Shown here: positions 1-11,281 of the stretch, one piece after another | How the letters are laid out: the number at the start of each line of letters is the position of its first letter | Position numbering within the stretch: position 1 is the first letter of the stretch | Assembly: GCA_018894105.1 (NCBI GenBank) | Contig: CM032128.1 | Span: 16,535,001-16,599,000, forward strand | Origin: Jacaranda mimosifolia | Taxonomy: Eukaryota; Streptophyta; Magnoliopsida; Lamiales; Bignoniaceae | Direction of reading: 5' to 3' | DNA length: 64,000 bases | Translations under genes and position numbers: made by a program | Notes under the pieces: model-generated | What the model saw: only the letters and a program-made list of their open reading frames with translations | Told to the model about the DNA's origin: nothing | Database searches by the model: none

Positions 1-337
1 TCTTTATTTGCATTGTTGTTACATCTACCAACCATCACTACAGAAGTTTGAGTCATCCTTTGTTTAGCTAGTAAGTTTATCTACATTTTTTAGGATCCCT
101 TTTAATTGTTTTAATTTGAAAAAAAGCTTATTCGCCTATTAAACTTGCATAGATTCTCCACCCACAATCATTTTTGCACTTTGTGGTAACTTTATAACTC
201 ATTTTTTTTTAAAGAAAAACAAAAACAAAACCTCATTCTGTAACAAACCGCCTTAAAGCTTTCCTAAACAATCTAATATTTGTAAAGATAACACCCAGGT
301 CAAATTAGGGTTTATAAATTTTCCTAATTTAGCACCC
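1..337. other. Unassigned AT-rich sequence
   Basis: I see no convincing coding or RNA signal here. It lies just downstream, on the minus strand, of the probable MULE remnant and may be its decayed continuation, but nothing in it is recognisable. Confidence 0.4.
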
Positions 338-960
338 TTGAATTATCTTGATTTTCACTTTCTTCAACATTTAAAAGGTTATTATTTTCCCCACCTTATA
401 TTGTCATATCATTATTCCCTACTTCTATATGGTTATATGAATCACTTAGCGTATCACCTTCACCAAATATTCAAATTCAAAACCTCTATCATCTTCCTTT
501 TCATTGTACTCATCCACATCACTACTGTTAATGGCACTCTCGATATTACTACCCTAATCAGCATCATAACCTATACCTACACCTGTATCAAGTTCATTAT
601 CACATTTTGTAGGATGCTCTAATTCATATTTAGGATTAGGTATGACCAATAGGGGATCTTCAACGTTTATTTGTTGCATATACAACTCAATCCTCACCAT
701 GTTGTCGACTTTGTGACGTTAGCATTTCAAGGACCACTTAATCATTATAAAGGATCCTAAGCCCATCTATTATTGTACCATGACATATCTTAAACCAAAT
801 GATACTATTGACTGAATATTCAAGTTCCCTAACAATGTCTAAAAGCACAAAGTATTATAATAAATCAGGATGAACATCAACATCATTTTTATCAAAAACT
901 TGACCACGGTATGACTCTAAATCCTCATGCACAATCTCACCCCCCATGGTAAAACTTAGA
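338..960 (-). pseudogene. Probable MULE transposase N-terminal remnant (PB1-like domain)
   Basis: Translating the minus strand from about 951 down to 640, through several stops, gives the pattern of the PB1-like N-terminal domain of plant Mutator-like transposases: an MGGEIVHED start, then DKNDVDVHPDLL, then DIVRELEYS, then a W-F-K-I piece followed by DGLRILYND, and later VVYATNK. The family usually shows a GGK..DVD...E...KELGY...GLR...D order, which this resembles. Further down (about 640-340) the same strand is rich in Asp, Glu and Ser, like the acidic linker that follows this domain. No zinc finger or DDE catalytic core is visible in the window. The assignment rests on motif order only; it could be another transposase with a similar N terminus. 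Confidence 0.38.
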
Positions 961-1294
961 AGCCTATAATTCGACAGTGATTTTCTTTGAAAAATGACTA
1001 AATATAAAGCATAAATGAGTAAATTAACATTGTGTAACATACATAAACATTTTATATATTGACCAAAGGCTCTACTTATAGGAAAAGGCACTCAAAGGCA
1101 TACACTTTATTACTCTTCTGAAAAACATACACAACTTAATAAAGTTTGGACCACCAAATTATAAACATCAGTTTTGACTGACCACTACAAAATGATACAT
1201 ATTTGCAAGATAAATTATTTAATAAACACAACAAATACTAATGCAGTTTCCAAATTGAGCAACTTAAACCAAAAACAATAAAATATCATACTAC
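961..1294. other. Unassigned AT-rich spacer
   Basis: Between the MULE-like remnant and the LTR-like block I see only AT-rich sequence, with no repeat, TIR or coding signal I can support. Confidence 0.4.
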
Positions 1295-2560
1295 TAGTGT
1301 CTCGCCCCGAAAATCGAACCATGCAGTCTAGTCTTGAGGCGTGAAACTCGATTCCAAATAAATAGTATCACCTATCAAAAATCATAATATTAAATAAAGA
1401 AAAACTCTGAAAATCATAATAATTCAAATAATTCTTGCAACATAAAAACTCCAAATGCCCAATATTCTTCCCTCAGCTGGAAAATCATTAAAGGAGAAGA
1501 ACTAACATGCCATCATAGCAATAAAACTAAAGCTACTGCAAAGTCCTCATCTCAAAAGAAAACCTTCAATTCCTTTTCTCGTCATAAGCAAGTTCAACAT
1601 CCTCACTTGGGCTATGGTCTAGGTCAGCCAGAAGGAATTTAAAGAAGAAAACGAGTGTGAGTAAAAGACTCAGTGAGTGCCAAGTGTGTGCAATATGAGT
1701 TCATGAGTTAAAATTATTTTCACAGTGAAAATATTCGATAGAAAAAAAAAGTGAAAATCATTAATCAGTCAAACAGTAACAATCAAGAAGTTGACAAAAG
1801 TTTCGTAAACTAACAACTTAAATGCGATGTTTAGACAATGTTTGCTGTAGCTAGTAAATCTTATGACTCCTATAATAACAGTCTCTTATCGCTCTAAGCA
1901 AGGTGTGACCTTACCAAAATAGTGCCCGAGCGTCCTCGGGAATTTCTACGACCCACCTCAGTCACAAACGGCTTCTATTGTGCACTGGGGGGATTAGGCC
2001 ATGGGATCTTGGGGTTCAACCGACAAGCCCGCTGCTGCCTGGTGACGTCCCTCGCACATCTAGATCAAGTTGGATCCAACTAACAGTAACAATAATAGTA
2101 GCAGTAATCAGTTGATCATCAAATTTAATTACTAGTCTAGAAGCATTAAAATCATAAAGTACATATTTTCTTGTATCGTGAAACAAAATAAATCATTTTT
2201 GTGTGCAGTGGAATACAGTTATAGTACAATGTAAGTTGAAAACAAGTCACGAACAATTATACAATAGCATATATCCTTTTGAATTTTGAAACATAATATA
2301 TAGTATTTATAGGTTTAGGCACTCACCGCATTTATCAATAGGACAAGGGTCCCAAAACACCTATTGACATAAGAGTAGTGTTAAATTCAGTTAGCATTCT
2401 GATTTGATCCATGAACTCTAACCTCAAATTCATCCAAGAAATTAAGACAATGATCAATAACACTCTAAAACCAATACAAAAAAATTTCTATATGTCACTA
2501 GCCTAGTACATACATACTCACAAAGCTTATCAAGAATTTGTCCTTCGCACGTACTTTGTT
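1295..2560. mobile_element. LTR-like fragment, probably Ty3/gypsy
   Basis: The block opens with TGTCTCGCCCCGAAAATCG, an opening reminiscent of plant gypsy LTRs. It contains an unusually GC-rich core (about 1915-2065) inside AT-rich DNA and phrases common in such LTRs (a run about sequential CTCAGTGAGTGCC at about 1668 and GGCACTCACCGC at about 2319). I could not find the partner LTR or a matching target duplication, and the orientation is ambiguous. The pol remnant at 3990-5250 is on the minus strand, so this block may belong to it or to a separate insertion. Confidence 0.35.
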
Positions 2561-2756
2561 GATTTGCTCATAACATTCTTTCTAGATATCCGATTGGCTC
2601 GATTATTATGGCATTACAAAGCTAAGAAAGAGTACTAAAACTATTATGTTGATGATGCAGTCTAAATTGGCTAATATGAGGGAGAAAAATCAATTTCAAG
2701 AGGCAGTAGTGGTGCAAAAGCAGATTTCCAATTTTTAGGAATTTTTTTGATGTGAC

Positions 2757-3440
2757 ACTTGGTGGTATCTAAACTATAGCCTTTACTACAAGCCTTGGAT
2801 GAAGGTGATTCAAAATCCTGTAAAAACCTAAGATATAGATCTACAATTCATATGCTGGTCTTATTGCCCAATTAAATTGAAATCGAGTAGTAAAAGTTGT
2901 CACAATATTCTGTTGTAGGAAAATCAAAGTCCTATATTTTCTATATTGCCACACCATATTATTTTAGCCACAACTTTCTCCTTATGCATCGGATTAAAGT
3001 GATTTAAATGTCTGTAAAAACCAACGATACACATCTTCAGTTCTTATGTTGGCATTTCTACATTAAATAGAAATCAAGTAGCAAAAGGTGTCACAATATT
3101 TTGTTCTAGGAAAATCAAAGCACTGTATTTTCATGCCACATCTTTGTATTTTACTCATCGAATTGAAGTGATTCAGATGGATGTAAATATCTAAGATATA
3201 GAGGTACAAATCTTATGTTGATCATGTTACTTAATTCTATTTAGATCAAGTAGTAAAAGAGTCAAAACTATTTATTTTCAAAAAATCAAAATTCTATATT
3301 TCCAAACTGGATATATCTTATTATTTTGATCATAACTTTCTCTATATAAATCAGATTGAGGTGATTTAGGAGGCATTACAAACCTAAGACATAGACCTAA
3401 AATTGATATTGATATGTTGATCATTTTGCTTAATTCTATT
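2757..3440. repeat. Diverged tandem repeat, about 170-195 bp period, four units
   Basis: A recurring phrase (GTGATT, then a short AAAACCTAAGATATAGA-like stretch, then TTATGTTG) appears near 2811, 2999, 3168 and 3361. Each is followed by an AATCAAGTAGTAAAAG-like phrase and a GTCACAATAT-like phrase. Units are strongly diverged and spaced 187, 169 and 193 bp. This looks like an internal tandem array in LTR-element DNA. Confidence 0.55.
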
Positions 3441-3989
3441 GGGAAGAAGCAGTAAAGCTGCAACAAATATCTATTTTCAAAAAAAAAAATCAAAACCTAC
3501 TAGCATCAACTATTGAATTTCACAATTATCAAAATATGAAGTCTACAAACTCATTAATTACTTTGTGTAATTCTAATGCACTTCTTGCAAATACTGTCTC
3601 CTTTTCCTTTTCCCTCTTTTGCAGTTGCTGTCTCTTTTCCTTTTCCCCCCTTTTCCTCTTTCGTTTACTATTAAATGTAATTAGGGTTTTGATCCATAGG
3701 AAAAATATATATAAGGGGAGTGTTTGATATGGGAATGACTCTTATTAATGTTTTCCGTCTAGGAATAGGATAACTCTTTTATGGTCTCTTAGAGAATCTT
3801 TACTAGTGAAATTACTCTAGTGCGTAGTTTTTTATATTTTCGATTTAGGATTTGGACTAGTTTTTCTTTGTATGTTAGATCTTCATACTTAATAATATGT
3901 GAGGCTCTAGGTGGTATTTCTTTAGCTAAGATGCGTGAAGTACATTATGCATCCTTATAGGATTTGGTGGTAGAAAATTTTGATATGCT
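3441..3989. other. Unassigned, with a pyrimidine-rich tract
   Basis: About 3596-3665 is a CTTTTCC-rich polypyrimidine tract. Nothing else in the interval is recognisable. A short open frame here is compositionally driven and I do not call it a gene. Confidence 0.35.
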
Positions 3990-5250
3990 ACTACTCCAAT
4001 TCTCTCCACTGTTTCAAAAGTTTACATACCAAGGGGCTCAACTTTCTTTCTTTGCCAATCCTTGCAAACTCCTTCCTGAGTGACACCTTCAAAGGTACCA
4101 TATTCGCAACACTAAAACCCAAAAATCTTCTTCTATCATCTACTTAGCTCTAAATCATGAGTTGGATAGTTTTGCTGCTATAGTTCTAATTTTCTTGAGG
4201 TATATGCTATTACCTTACCATTTTGCATGAGCATATATGCCTTCTTTAGATGCATTAGTGTATACCAAAAAAAATTCTCAGTACCATCTTGTAGTGCTAA
4301 TATTAGTATTGATGTAAATCTTTTCTTAAGCTCTTGAAAACTAACCTCATATTTCTTAGTGCTCTTAAATGGCATATCCTTCTGTATTAGTCCAAACAAA
4401 TGTGCTGCTATTTTTGATAAATCTAACACAACCTCCTATGGTAACCAACAATTGTAAGAAACTTTTCATCTCAATCACCATTTTCGGTCTTTTCCATTCT
4501 AGTATTTCTTCAATTTTTGATGGATCAATCATGATCTCATCTTTAGAAATGATATGACCCAAAAAGGCTACCTTATCAAGCCAAAACTTGTACTTATTAA
4601 ACTTTAGCATAAAGTTTATGCTCTCGACATGTTTGTAATACTATCCTCAATTGTTTTTTCCCTCAATTCTCACTCTTTGAATAGACCAAAATATCATCAA
4701 CAAAAACAATTACAATTGGGTCTAGATATGGCCTAAACACACATTGTACTAAATCCACAAATGCTCCATATGCATTAGTCAACCCAAATGACATTACCAT
4801 GAACTTAAAATGACCATATTGAGTGTTCAGTCTCGTCGTAGACGCATCATTCTCTCTAGTCTCTAGTTAGTAGTACCCTTGCCTAAGATCCATTTTGCAA
4901 TAGACCTAAGATTCTTGTAATTGATCAAAGTTCCTCTATTTTGGCAATGAGTATTTATTCTTAATCGTAATATTATTCAAGCCTTAGTAGTCTATACACA
5001 TTTTCAAAGTCCCATACTTCATCTTTACAAAAAGCACTAAAATTCCTAAGAAGATGAACTTGGCTAAATAAATCCATGTTCGGTTAGCTTTTGAAACTAT
5101 ACCCTAAGTTCCTTAAGTTTAGCTTGTGCCATCCTATATGGTATTTTAGATATTAGAGTCACCCCTAAGAAAACCTTAATGGCAAATTCAACTTTGTGAC
5201 TGGGGGCAGAGAAGTTAATTTTTCAGGAAGTACATTAGGAAAATTCATGA
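3990..5250 (-). pseudogene. Ty3/gypsy RT-RNase H remnant (chromovirus-like)
   Basis: Read on the minus strand, the pieces follow the order of a gypsy polyprotein. About 5250-5190 gives NFPNVLPEKLTSLPP, the family's F-P-D-V-F-P-E block at the start of RT. About 4780-4690 gives a decayed V-F-I-D-D region. From 4610 the frame reads KFNKYKFWLDKVAFLGHIIS, then IDPSKIEEILEWKRP and a piece near the canonical SFLGLAGYYRRF. From about 4370 it gives the F-ELK-R-T-L RNase H linker and VIAYTSRKL. The element copies RNA to DNA in cytoplasmic particles in its active state; this copy is broken by many stops and frameshifts. The LGH...DPSK...W and VIAYASRQL blocks are typical of the Tekay/Del side of Ty3/gypsy, but I would not fix the clade. 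Confidence 0.78.
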
Positions 5251-6390
5251 CTACAAGGGCTTCATCAATCTTAATCTTGTCCTTAGATTTATTGATCAGA
5301 TAGGCTAGGTATACTATCTTACCCATTCTTAGTGCATTAAAATCAGAGTCATTCTAGTTCATTTCCATTTCCTAGTTAGTTCAATTATTGGTTTCCCAGG
5401 CATACACAAAGTATTACTAAATAAAAGTTTCAAGCCAAAGCAACTACTAAGTAGAAAAACTAATATACTAATACGAACAAAAAATTCAAAATAAAGTCCC
5501 ACCAAAATTTAGATGATAATTCTCCTATTCTAATCCTTATCATCGCCCTTATTTGATTCTATCTCTTCAATATCCTCAAGGTCCTCTTTATTCTCTCACT
5601 GGGCTTTTCCAGAACTAGTTCTTCTAGACCCTCTTTCTCTGTGTCATCGATAAAACAAGCTAACAAATGTTTGGTTTCTCTAAGGCCTTTGATGGTTATC
5701 TTAAGCATAGTTTGTCCTAGACGATGTTGTTCTTTCAACTTATTGTTTTTGTGATCTCACTCTTGACCATAGACTTCCAGCTGTTGTTCTAACTTTTGAC
5801 CTCTTCTAATATTGAAGATGATTTCTTTTATGGTGATCCCTATCATCCTCAAACCAATATGCGGTTAAGGTTAGGGTAGTCCTTTCGAGGCATATTGAAT
5901 TTATTTCTTGGCATGGGTCGCTTGCAGCTAGGGTTGTATCGTTCACTTCTTCTAACCTTGATCATGTATGGTGAAGCATCTAAATGATGAATTGACTTAT
6001 GTGGACTTCGACTCATGATCTTACCAAAATACATCTAAATCAATAGTGTAATTTTTTTATAAAAGTACTCTAAGCAGTCGTTTTAGAAAAAGAAAAAGAA
6101 AAAGAAAAGCTAAGTATTCACAAATTTTAAGAGGGGAAAAAACTATTAAATCCTAGAGTATTTCCAATCTAAGTTTATAGTATGTCATGAATCCTATCTT
6201 CCAGAACCAAAAGTGTTCAATCGTATAAACTTGCTAGCTGAACAACAGTCCCTCATAACCTCAATATCAGTTGAAATTTGATTATTCAATTCAGTGGTCA
6301 AACCTAAATACCCAGATCAATTCCTAAGGGTTCTATCCCATATTCCATAGTCCGAGGATCTTTTCCCAACATAGCCTAAGTTCAAAACCT
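5251..6390 (-). mobile_element. Probable 5' internal region of the minus-strand gypsy element
   Basis: This lies between the RT remnant and a PBS-like site on the same strand, where gag and protease should be. I cannot recognise gag, a zinc knuckle or a protease motif. The 5849-6034 minus frame (basic, 61 codons) may be a scrap of gag but has no diagnostic motif. Confidence 0.35.
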
Positions 6391-6404
6391 AGTCTCTAAT
6401 ACCA
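6391..6404 (-). other. Candidate tRNA-Met primer-binding site of the gypsy element
   Basis: On the minus strand the site reads TGGTATTAGAGACT, close to the usual TGGTATCAGAGC complement of initiator tRNA-Met. Just before it the strand reads GGTGTGGTATCA, a plausible LTR 3' end in CA. Position and strand fit the pol remnant at 3990-5250. Confidence 0.45.
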
Positions 6405-6406
6405 TT

Positions 6407-7900
6407 ATGATACCACACCTACCCCCTCATTTTCTCACTCTACTTATCACATCACTCATTTATTTATCACTTTCTCACTTCACTCATCCATATATATATA
6501 TATATATATATATTAAAATTTTACTAGTTAAAAAATTCTAAACCTTATGTTTACAAATTTAATTAAACTAATTATAAAAAAATAAATTTAATTTAATTAA
6601 ATATTATTTATGTTATTACTAATAATTCATTTATTGAATAATATATTAAATTAATTAAATAATATATTAGTTATATTTAATATTTAATGTATTAATGAAA
6701 TATTACATTTATTCATTTAATAAATAACTTAAGATGTTTTAATTTGATATAATAAATAAATTAATCTTCTTCAAAAAATATTCTTCATTAAATATTAATC
6801 TTCACATTAATTTAAAATTATAATAAAAAATTTGATTATAGGGTGATGTTTATTTTATAATTTATTAAGTTTAATAAATTAATATTGATATGCTTAAAGT
6901 AATTGTTGAGAGAATTAATTAAATTTAAGTAAAATTATTTGATTATTACTAAGTAATTTATTTACTAAATAATATATTAATTAAATAATGAGTTAAAGCA
7001 ATTAAATAACTTATTAAATTAATTAAATTAATTTATTTAAATAACTTGTTATTTATATATTAATTATATTTCATGTTTTAAGTATAATTAAATATTGTGT
7101 TTATTTATTTAATAAATAATTTAAGATGATGTAATTTCATATGATATAATTTTTTTTTTAATTTGATGAATCATTATTTATTTTTATATATAAATTATTA
7201 AAAGGTTATTTTATTTAAATAAATAACTAAGTTTTATTTATACATAGATCATAAGTAATAAATAGTTAAATAATTATATTTTAATTAATAAATAGTAATT
7301 AGTTTATAATTAATGTATAGTAATTAAATTTCTTTGTAAGTTGATGTTTACAATTATTAAATAACTATGATATAAGCTGATTTTTTTATAATTAAGATAT
7401 AATTATGATTTATTGAATAATTAATATTTATTAACATGTATTTTATTCCAAATAATACATCATTTACTATTATTAAATTTATAAAAATATAAATTTTAAA
7501 ATAAATAATCAATTAAATTAATTACACTCATATTTCAATCATTACAAATATATATATACATACACATACATCATCCAACTATAGATATACATACATATAA
7601 TATATAAAAAAAATCATTTTCACACTACAAATACAATAAAAAAGCAACTAATTTGACATGTACAGTAAAGTTTGTCTCTCTCCAAAATATAAAGAAACAA
7701 ATAATTCATTCTCAAATTATTTTCCTTATTTCCTCAAAACAAAAAGAAACACTTCGCATATTCTTCAAATTTTCTCCCAAAAACCTATTCCCTCAATTTT
7801 TTTTTTTAAAAAATGACTATAACATAGAGGAATAGGCCCTTAGATTTTTCAATAATTTATTGAATTTGTAAACCCTATAACACATATACAAGAATATAAG
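6407..7900 (-). mobile_element. Possible 5' LTR of the gypsy element; extremely AT-rich
   Basis: If 6391-6404 is the PBS, the minus-strand 5' LTR should begin here. From about 6520 to 7620 the DNA is almost only A and T (ATTAAATTAATTAAA-type words) and shows no gene. I could not find the outer LTR end or a matching 3' LTR, so the boundary is a guess. Confidence 0.25.
6490..6512. repeat. (TA)n microsatellite
   Basis: An uninterrupted TA dinucleotide run of about 23 bases. Confidence 0.9.
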
Positions 7901-8860
7901 AGCAAGTCCATTGATTAATTTTCGGGAAATCCAGAAAAAAAAATAAAAATGAACTAGACTTTTTCAAGATAAAACAGCATTTTTTTTATTTTTATTTTTT
8001 GTAGAATCATATTACCTAGGGAAATCGAATGACCAAGAAAGAGCAATTGATTATTCTTTTGATTCTTCACCCACATTACAATTAATTTGTAATGATTCTC
8101 AATGTAATTTGGCTAGAAAAAGAACAGGCAAAGTAAAGGTTTAAAATGGGGCTTTAATCTAATTTTTCTCGTTTAACTTTATAGTGAAAAGCCATGTTCT
8201 TTTCTATGAAATGCGTTTCTTCATAAAAGATTTGCTGACCACACGATTTTAGTTTGTAAGTGGATGAAGGGCATTTTTGAGATGTCAGGTTAGATGTAGA
8301 GGTGATACTGTTAATTACACCTTCGATCCTCTCCTCTTTTTTTTGTCCATTATGGTTTAAATTAGGGGTTGTGTCTCTTACATTTTTATAGTTCGGGAGG
8401 TGCTTGTATCATGCACAATATTTTTTTTTTTTGGGTTGGGGGAGTGGGGGGTGAGGGGAGGATAGGGGAATAATATTTGACCCATTATAGTATGTATATA
8501 TATATGTGTTTATACCGCTATGATTTCATATATACAGTAACTTAGATGTGTGTTCAATTTAAAAATAAGCATATATTTTGAAAGCTAATAAGAAATTTGG
8601 GATTGCAATAGCATTTCTTTAAATCCTGCAAAATAAATCATAATAATATATTCAAGGTTTTCTTTTCAAGAAGTGAATTATAAAAATATGAAATGTTAAT
8701 AGCCGCATATTAACCACACTTTTATTGTTCAAGATAAAGGGATTTGTGTAAAAGATAATTGTACCTAGTTTTGGAAATTCGAATAACACAAATAATGAAA
8801 ACATAATGGAGTGAACTTATAGAAGTGGCATCTTTCTTGGTTTCAATAGGTAAATACTAA
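7901..8860. other. Unassigned intergenic sequence
   Basis: AT-rich DNA with no recognisable coding or transposon signal, apart from the G tract at 8433-8458. Confidence 0.4.
8433..8458 (+). other. G-quadruplex-type G tract
   Basis: Four G runs of 3, 5, 6 and 4 bases separated by TT, AGT and TGA meet the usual G3+N1-7 pattern, right after a run of T. More G runs follow to about 8468. It stands out in a strongly AT-rich surround. Confidence 0.7.
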
Positions 8861-9242
8861 GGGCTAGTTTGTTTGGAGTGATTTGATTATGAATGATATG
8901 GAAACAAATGGATATGTTTTAAGTCTATCAAAATAAAGCAATATAATTTCACGTTTGGTTGGTAAGATTAACTAAAAAGTAAATTAAAACAAAACATATG
9001 ATTTTACGATTATAACCTTTTATTATTTATTTAATATATCTTTTTATATCCTAATCAAGAATAATTTGGTCTTCTTGAATCTTATCCAACCCAAGAAAAA
9101 TGTATCATCTCACCTCTTGATCCATATTCCAACTTAATATAGGGTCAATGACTTATCATTGACCCTATATCAAGGCAAACAAACAATAAATTAGAGTTGA
9201 TTATGCATCTATCAAGCAAAATCAATTGAAGCAAACAAGCCC
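8861..9242. mobile_element. Tourist-like (PIF/Harbinger) MITE, 382 bp
   Basis: The left end GGGCTAGTTTGTTTGGAGTG and the reverse complement of the right end, GGGCTTGTTTGCTTCAATTG, are imperfect terminal inverted repeats of the GGGC-TTGTTTG type. Both ends are flanked by TAA (8858-8860 and 9243-9245), the 3-bp target duplication of the PIF/Harbinger superfamily. It contains no coding region, so it would depend on a transposase supplied elsewhere. It holds a perfect 15-bp inverted repeat (9137-9151 with 9156-9170, 4-base loop). Confidence 0.82.
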
Positions 9243-9309
9243 TAAGGAAATTAACAAGAACAATAATTGGAAGCTACTAACTCTTTTTATTATTTTAAGT
9301 TCATGTTTA

Positions 9310-11281
9310 TGAATTAAGGAGTAGGCCAAAGATCCAATAATAAAACCAAAAATAGGTTAAATTAAGCTTGTCTACTCCTCATTCCAAGAATCTAATCATA
9401 CGGTTTAAATGAATTTAATGGTAGAAAACTAACCTTGAACGTTAAATCCAAGGAAGATGAGGATGACAAGAATGAACTCTTCAAAACTGTCAATCCGTGC
9501 ACAACAAATTAACTCCAAATAGGCTGAAAATTTGCAGAGATCTACTCAATCACCCTTGAGAATCTCTAGTTAAAAATTTCAGCCAAATCCACACACCCAT
9601 GGCAAGGCCTCCAAAGTGATTGCACCACAATGGATCTTCAAGAGCAAAGCTCCCCAAGTGTGAAACCTTTAATATTATGATCCACACACCCAATGAGAGC
9701 TCCAATGTACCTCTAATCAGCGAGAGAGCTAGAGGAGGAAGAAGAGAGGGAGAATCCGAAAATGTGGAGAGAATGGAGAGGATTGTGTGAAACTTCAACA
9801 CATGAGTGGATCACACTTTTGGAGGGAAATATGGAATCTAGCAACTTGCTTGCATTGTTCTCAAGTGGCCGGCCACCTCACTCTATTTATAGAGTGGGAG
9901 ATGTGATGCAAGTTGGCATCACACCCTCCATGAGGTGGTGTGCCAAGTTGGTGATCCACTTGCATGTGAAATGTGAATTTCACTTGCATGTGGATTTAAA
10001 TTGGCTATATATTTCATCTCATAAAATGTCTTTCGAATTAATCCCAAATTAACCTCAAATGAACTCCTTCATTTGAATTTTCCTCCAAAATTAATAATTT
10101 TCACATTAATTAAATTAACTCTTTAATTTAATTGATAAACTTGATTTAACTCCTTAAGTCTTCTAACTTAACTCTTTAAGCTAGAAAGTGTCAACTTCAC
10201 TCTTTAAGTTGACTAGTTAATAGTCATATGACATTAATTAAATTAACCCCTTAATTTAATTGATCTAATTTAAATCCTTAAATTTTTTTGATCAATTTAA
10301 CAATTAAATTAATCTAGCCAAAAATGAGTAAGAAATTAGCCAACCAATTTCTCCACAAAAACAACAATGGTGAATTGTCTAACTCCTTAAAAAATTTCTC
10401 CTATCAAATAGAACTTCCTTTAGGCTTTTGTATGTGACGCATTAGGTCCTCCCATTCATTGGATATGGGCTCTCAACTCTTGTGACATTTTGAATATTGA
10501 AATATTCACATTAATTTAAATTCCTTTAAATCAATAACTCTTTCAATTAATCTCTATTAATTGAAGAGTACCCAATTTCTATGGTCTATGTCTAGCCTCA
10601 AGCCCATGGCGCCCAACAAATCGGTCAAAATGAATATGCTCTTGGTGAACCATTCTAGCTATATTATTACTATGCAAATACGATATTTTTGTCTCCTATC
10701 TCTCGAAAGAGGCCTAATGAAATATATTTGCTGGCTCCCCAATAGGCTCGATAACTATGTTTCTATTCCCAAAATTCAATTTCTCTTTATGACTTCTTCT
10801 TTGGAAAACTCCTTTTCCAAATTGTCATACTACCTTGGCCAAGGATTTCCCAGAATCGATCATTATATAATACATAATAGATGCACTCACCCTTCACAAC
10901 AATGAGGAGATGGATCCTATCTTGAGTCTCACAAACCCCTATGTCTAAGTAGCTCATACTCAATCTTAACCCAAAAGACTCGCTAACTGGTCAAGGAAGA
11001 ATCAAGGTATAATTATATGCACTAGCGTAAGGAAGAGAACTTGCTACTACTGACTTGCCACTTCGACTATCTAGTAGATTCTCTAGGTAGGCCTTCAGTG
11101 AACTTATTCTCTAACAAGCACCTACTAACATGTACCTATGTCTAGCATGGATTGCTCATGAAATGGAGCAATATCCAAATCTTTGGATTTATGCATTGTT
11201 AGTGCAAGTCTATTTGAATCTTAGATGCCCCGTCTCTTAAGATTCTATGATTTGAAATTTTTTAAGATCACGACCATGTAA
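9310..11281 (-). mobile_element. Copia LTR, minus strand (LTR 'I'), probable 3' LTR of element M
   Basis: Collinear in reverse with the other family LTRs in this window (11282-13517, 19525-21593, 27347-29576 and others). Its 3' end lies near 9310 (TGAATTAAGGAGTAGG, the reverse of a CCTTACTT...TCA end), and the shared GATCCAATAATAAAACC phrase follows. The 5' terminal portion, which should end in CTATTCCAACA on the plus strand, is missing: the LTR stops where LTR J begins at 11282. Strand and position fit the 3' LTR of the minus-strand element M whose coding pieces run from 61 kb down to 17 kb. That link is inference. Confidence 0.8.
9894..9901 (-). promoter_or_regulatory. TATA box of LTR I
   Basis: TATAAATA on the minus strand, in the same relative place as TATAAATA in LTR K and LTR A, upstream of the presumed transcription start of this family. 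Confidence 0.55.

Noticed and set aside
1295..2560. Treating this block as the 3' LTR of the minus-strand gypsy element
   Set aside because: It does not resemble the sequence next to the PBS at 6391, and no target copies match, so the pairing is unsupported.
9762..10905. Open frames of 96 and 114 codons on the plus strand
   Set aside because: They lie antisense inside LTR I, and equivalent positions in the other LTR copies are not open. They have no recognisable domain.
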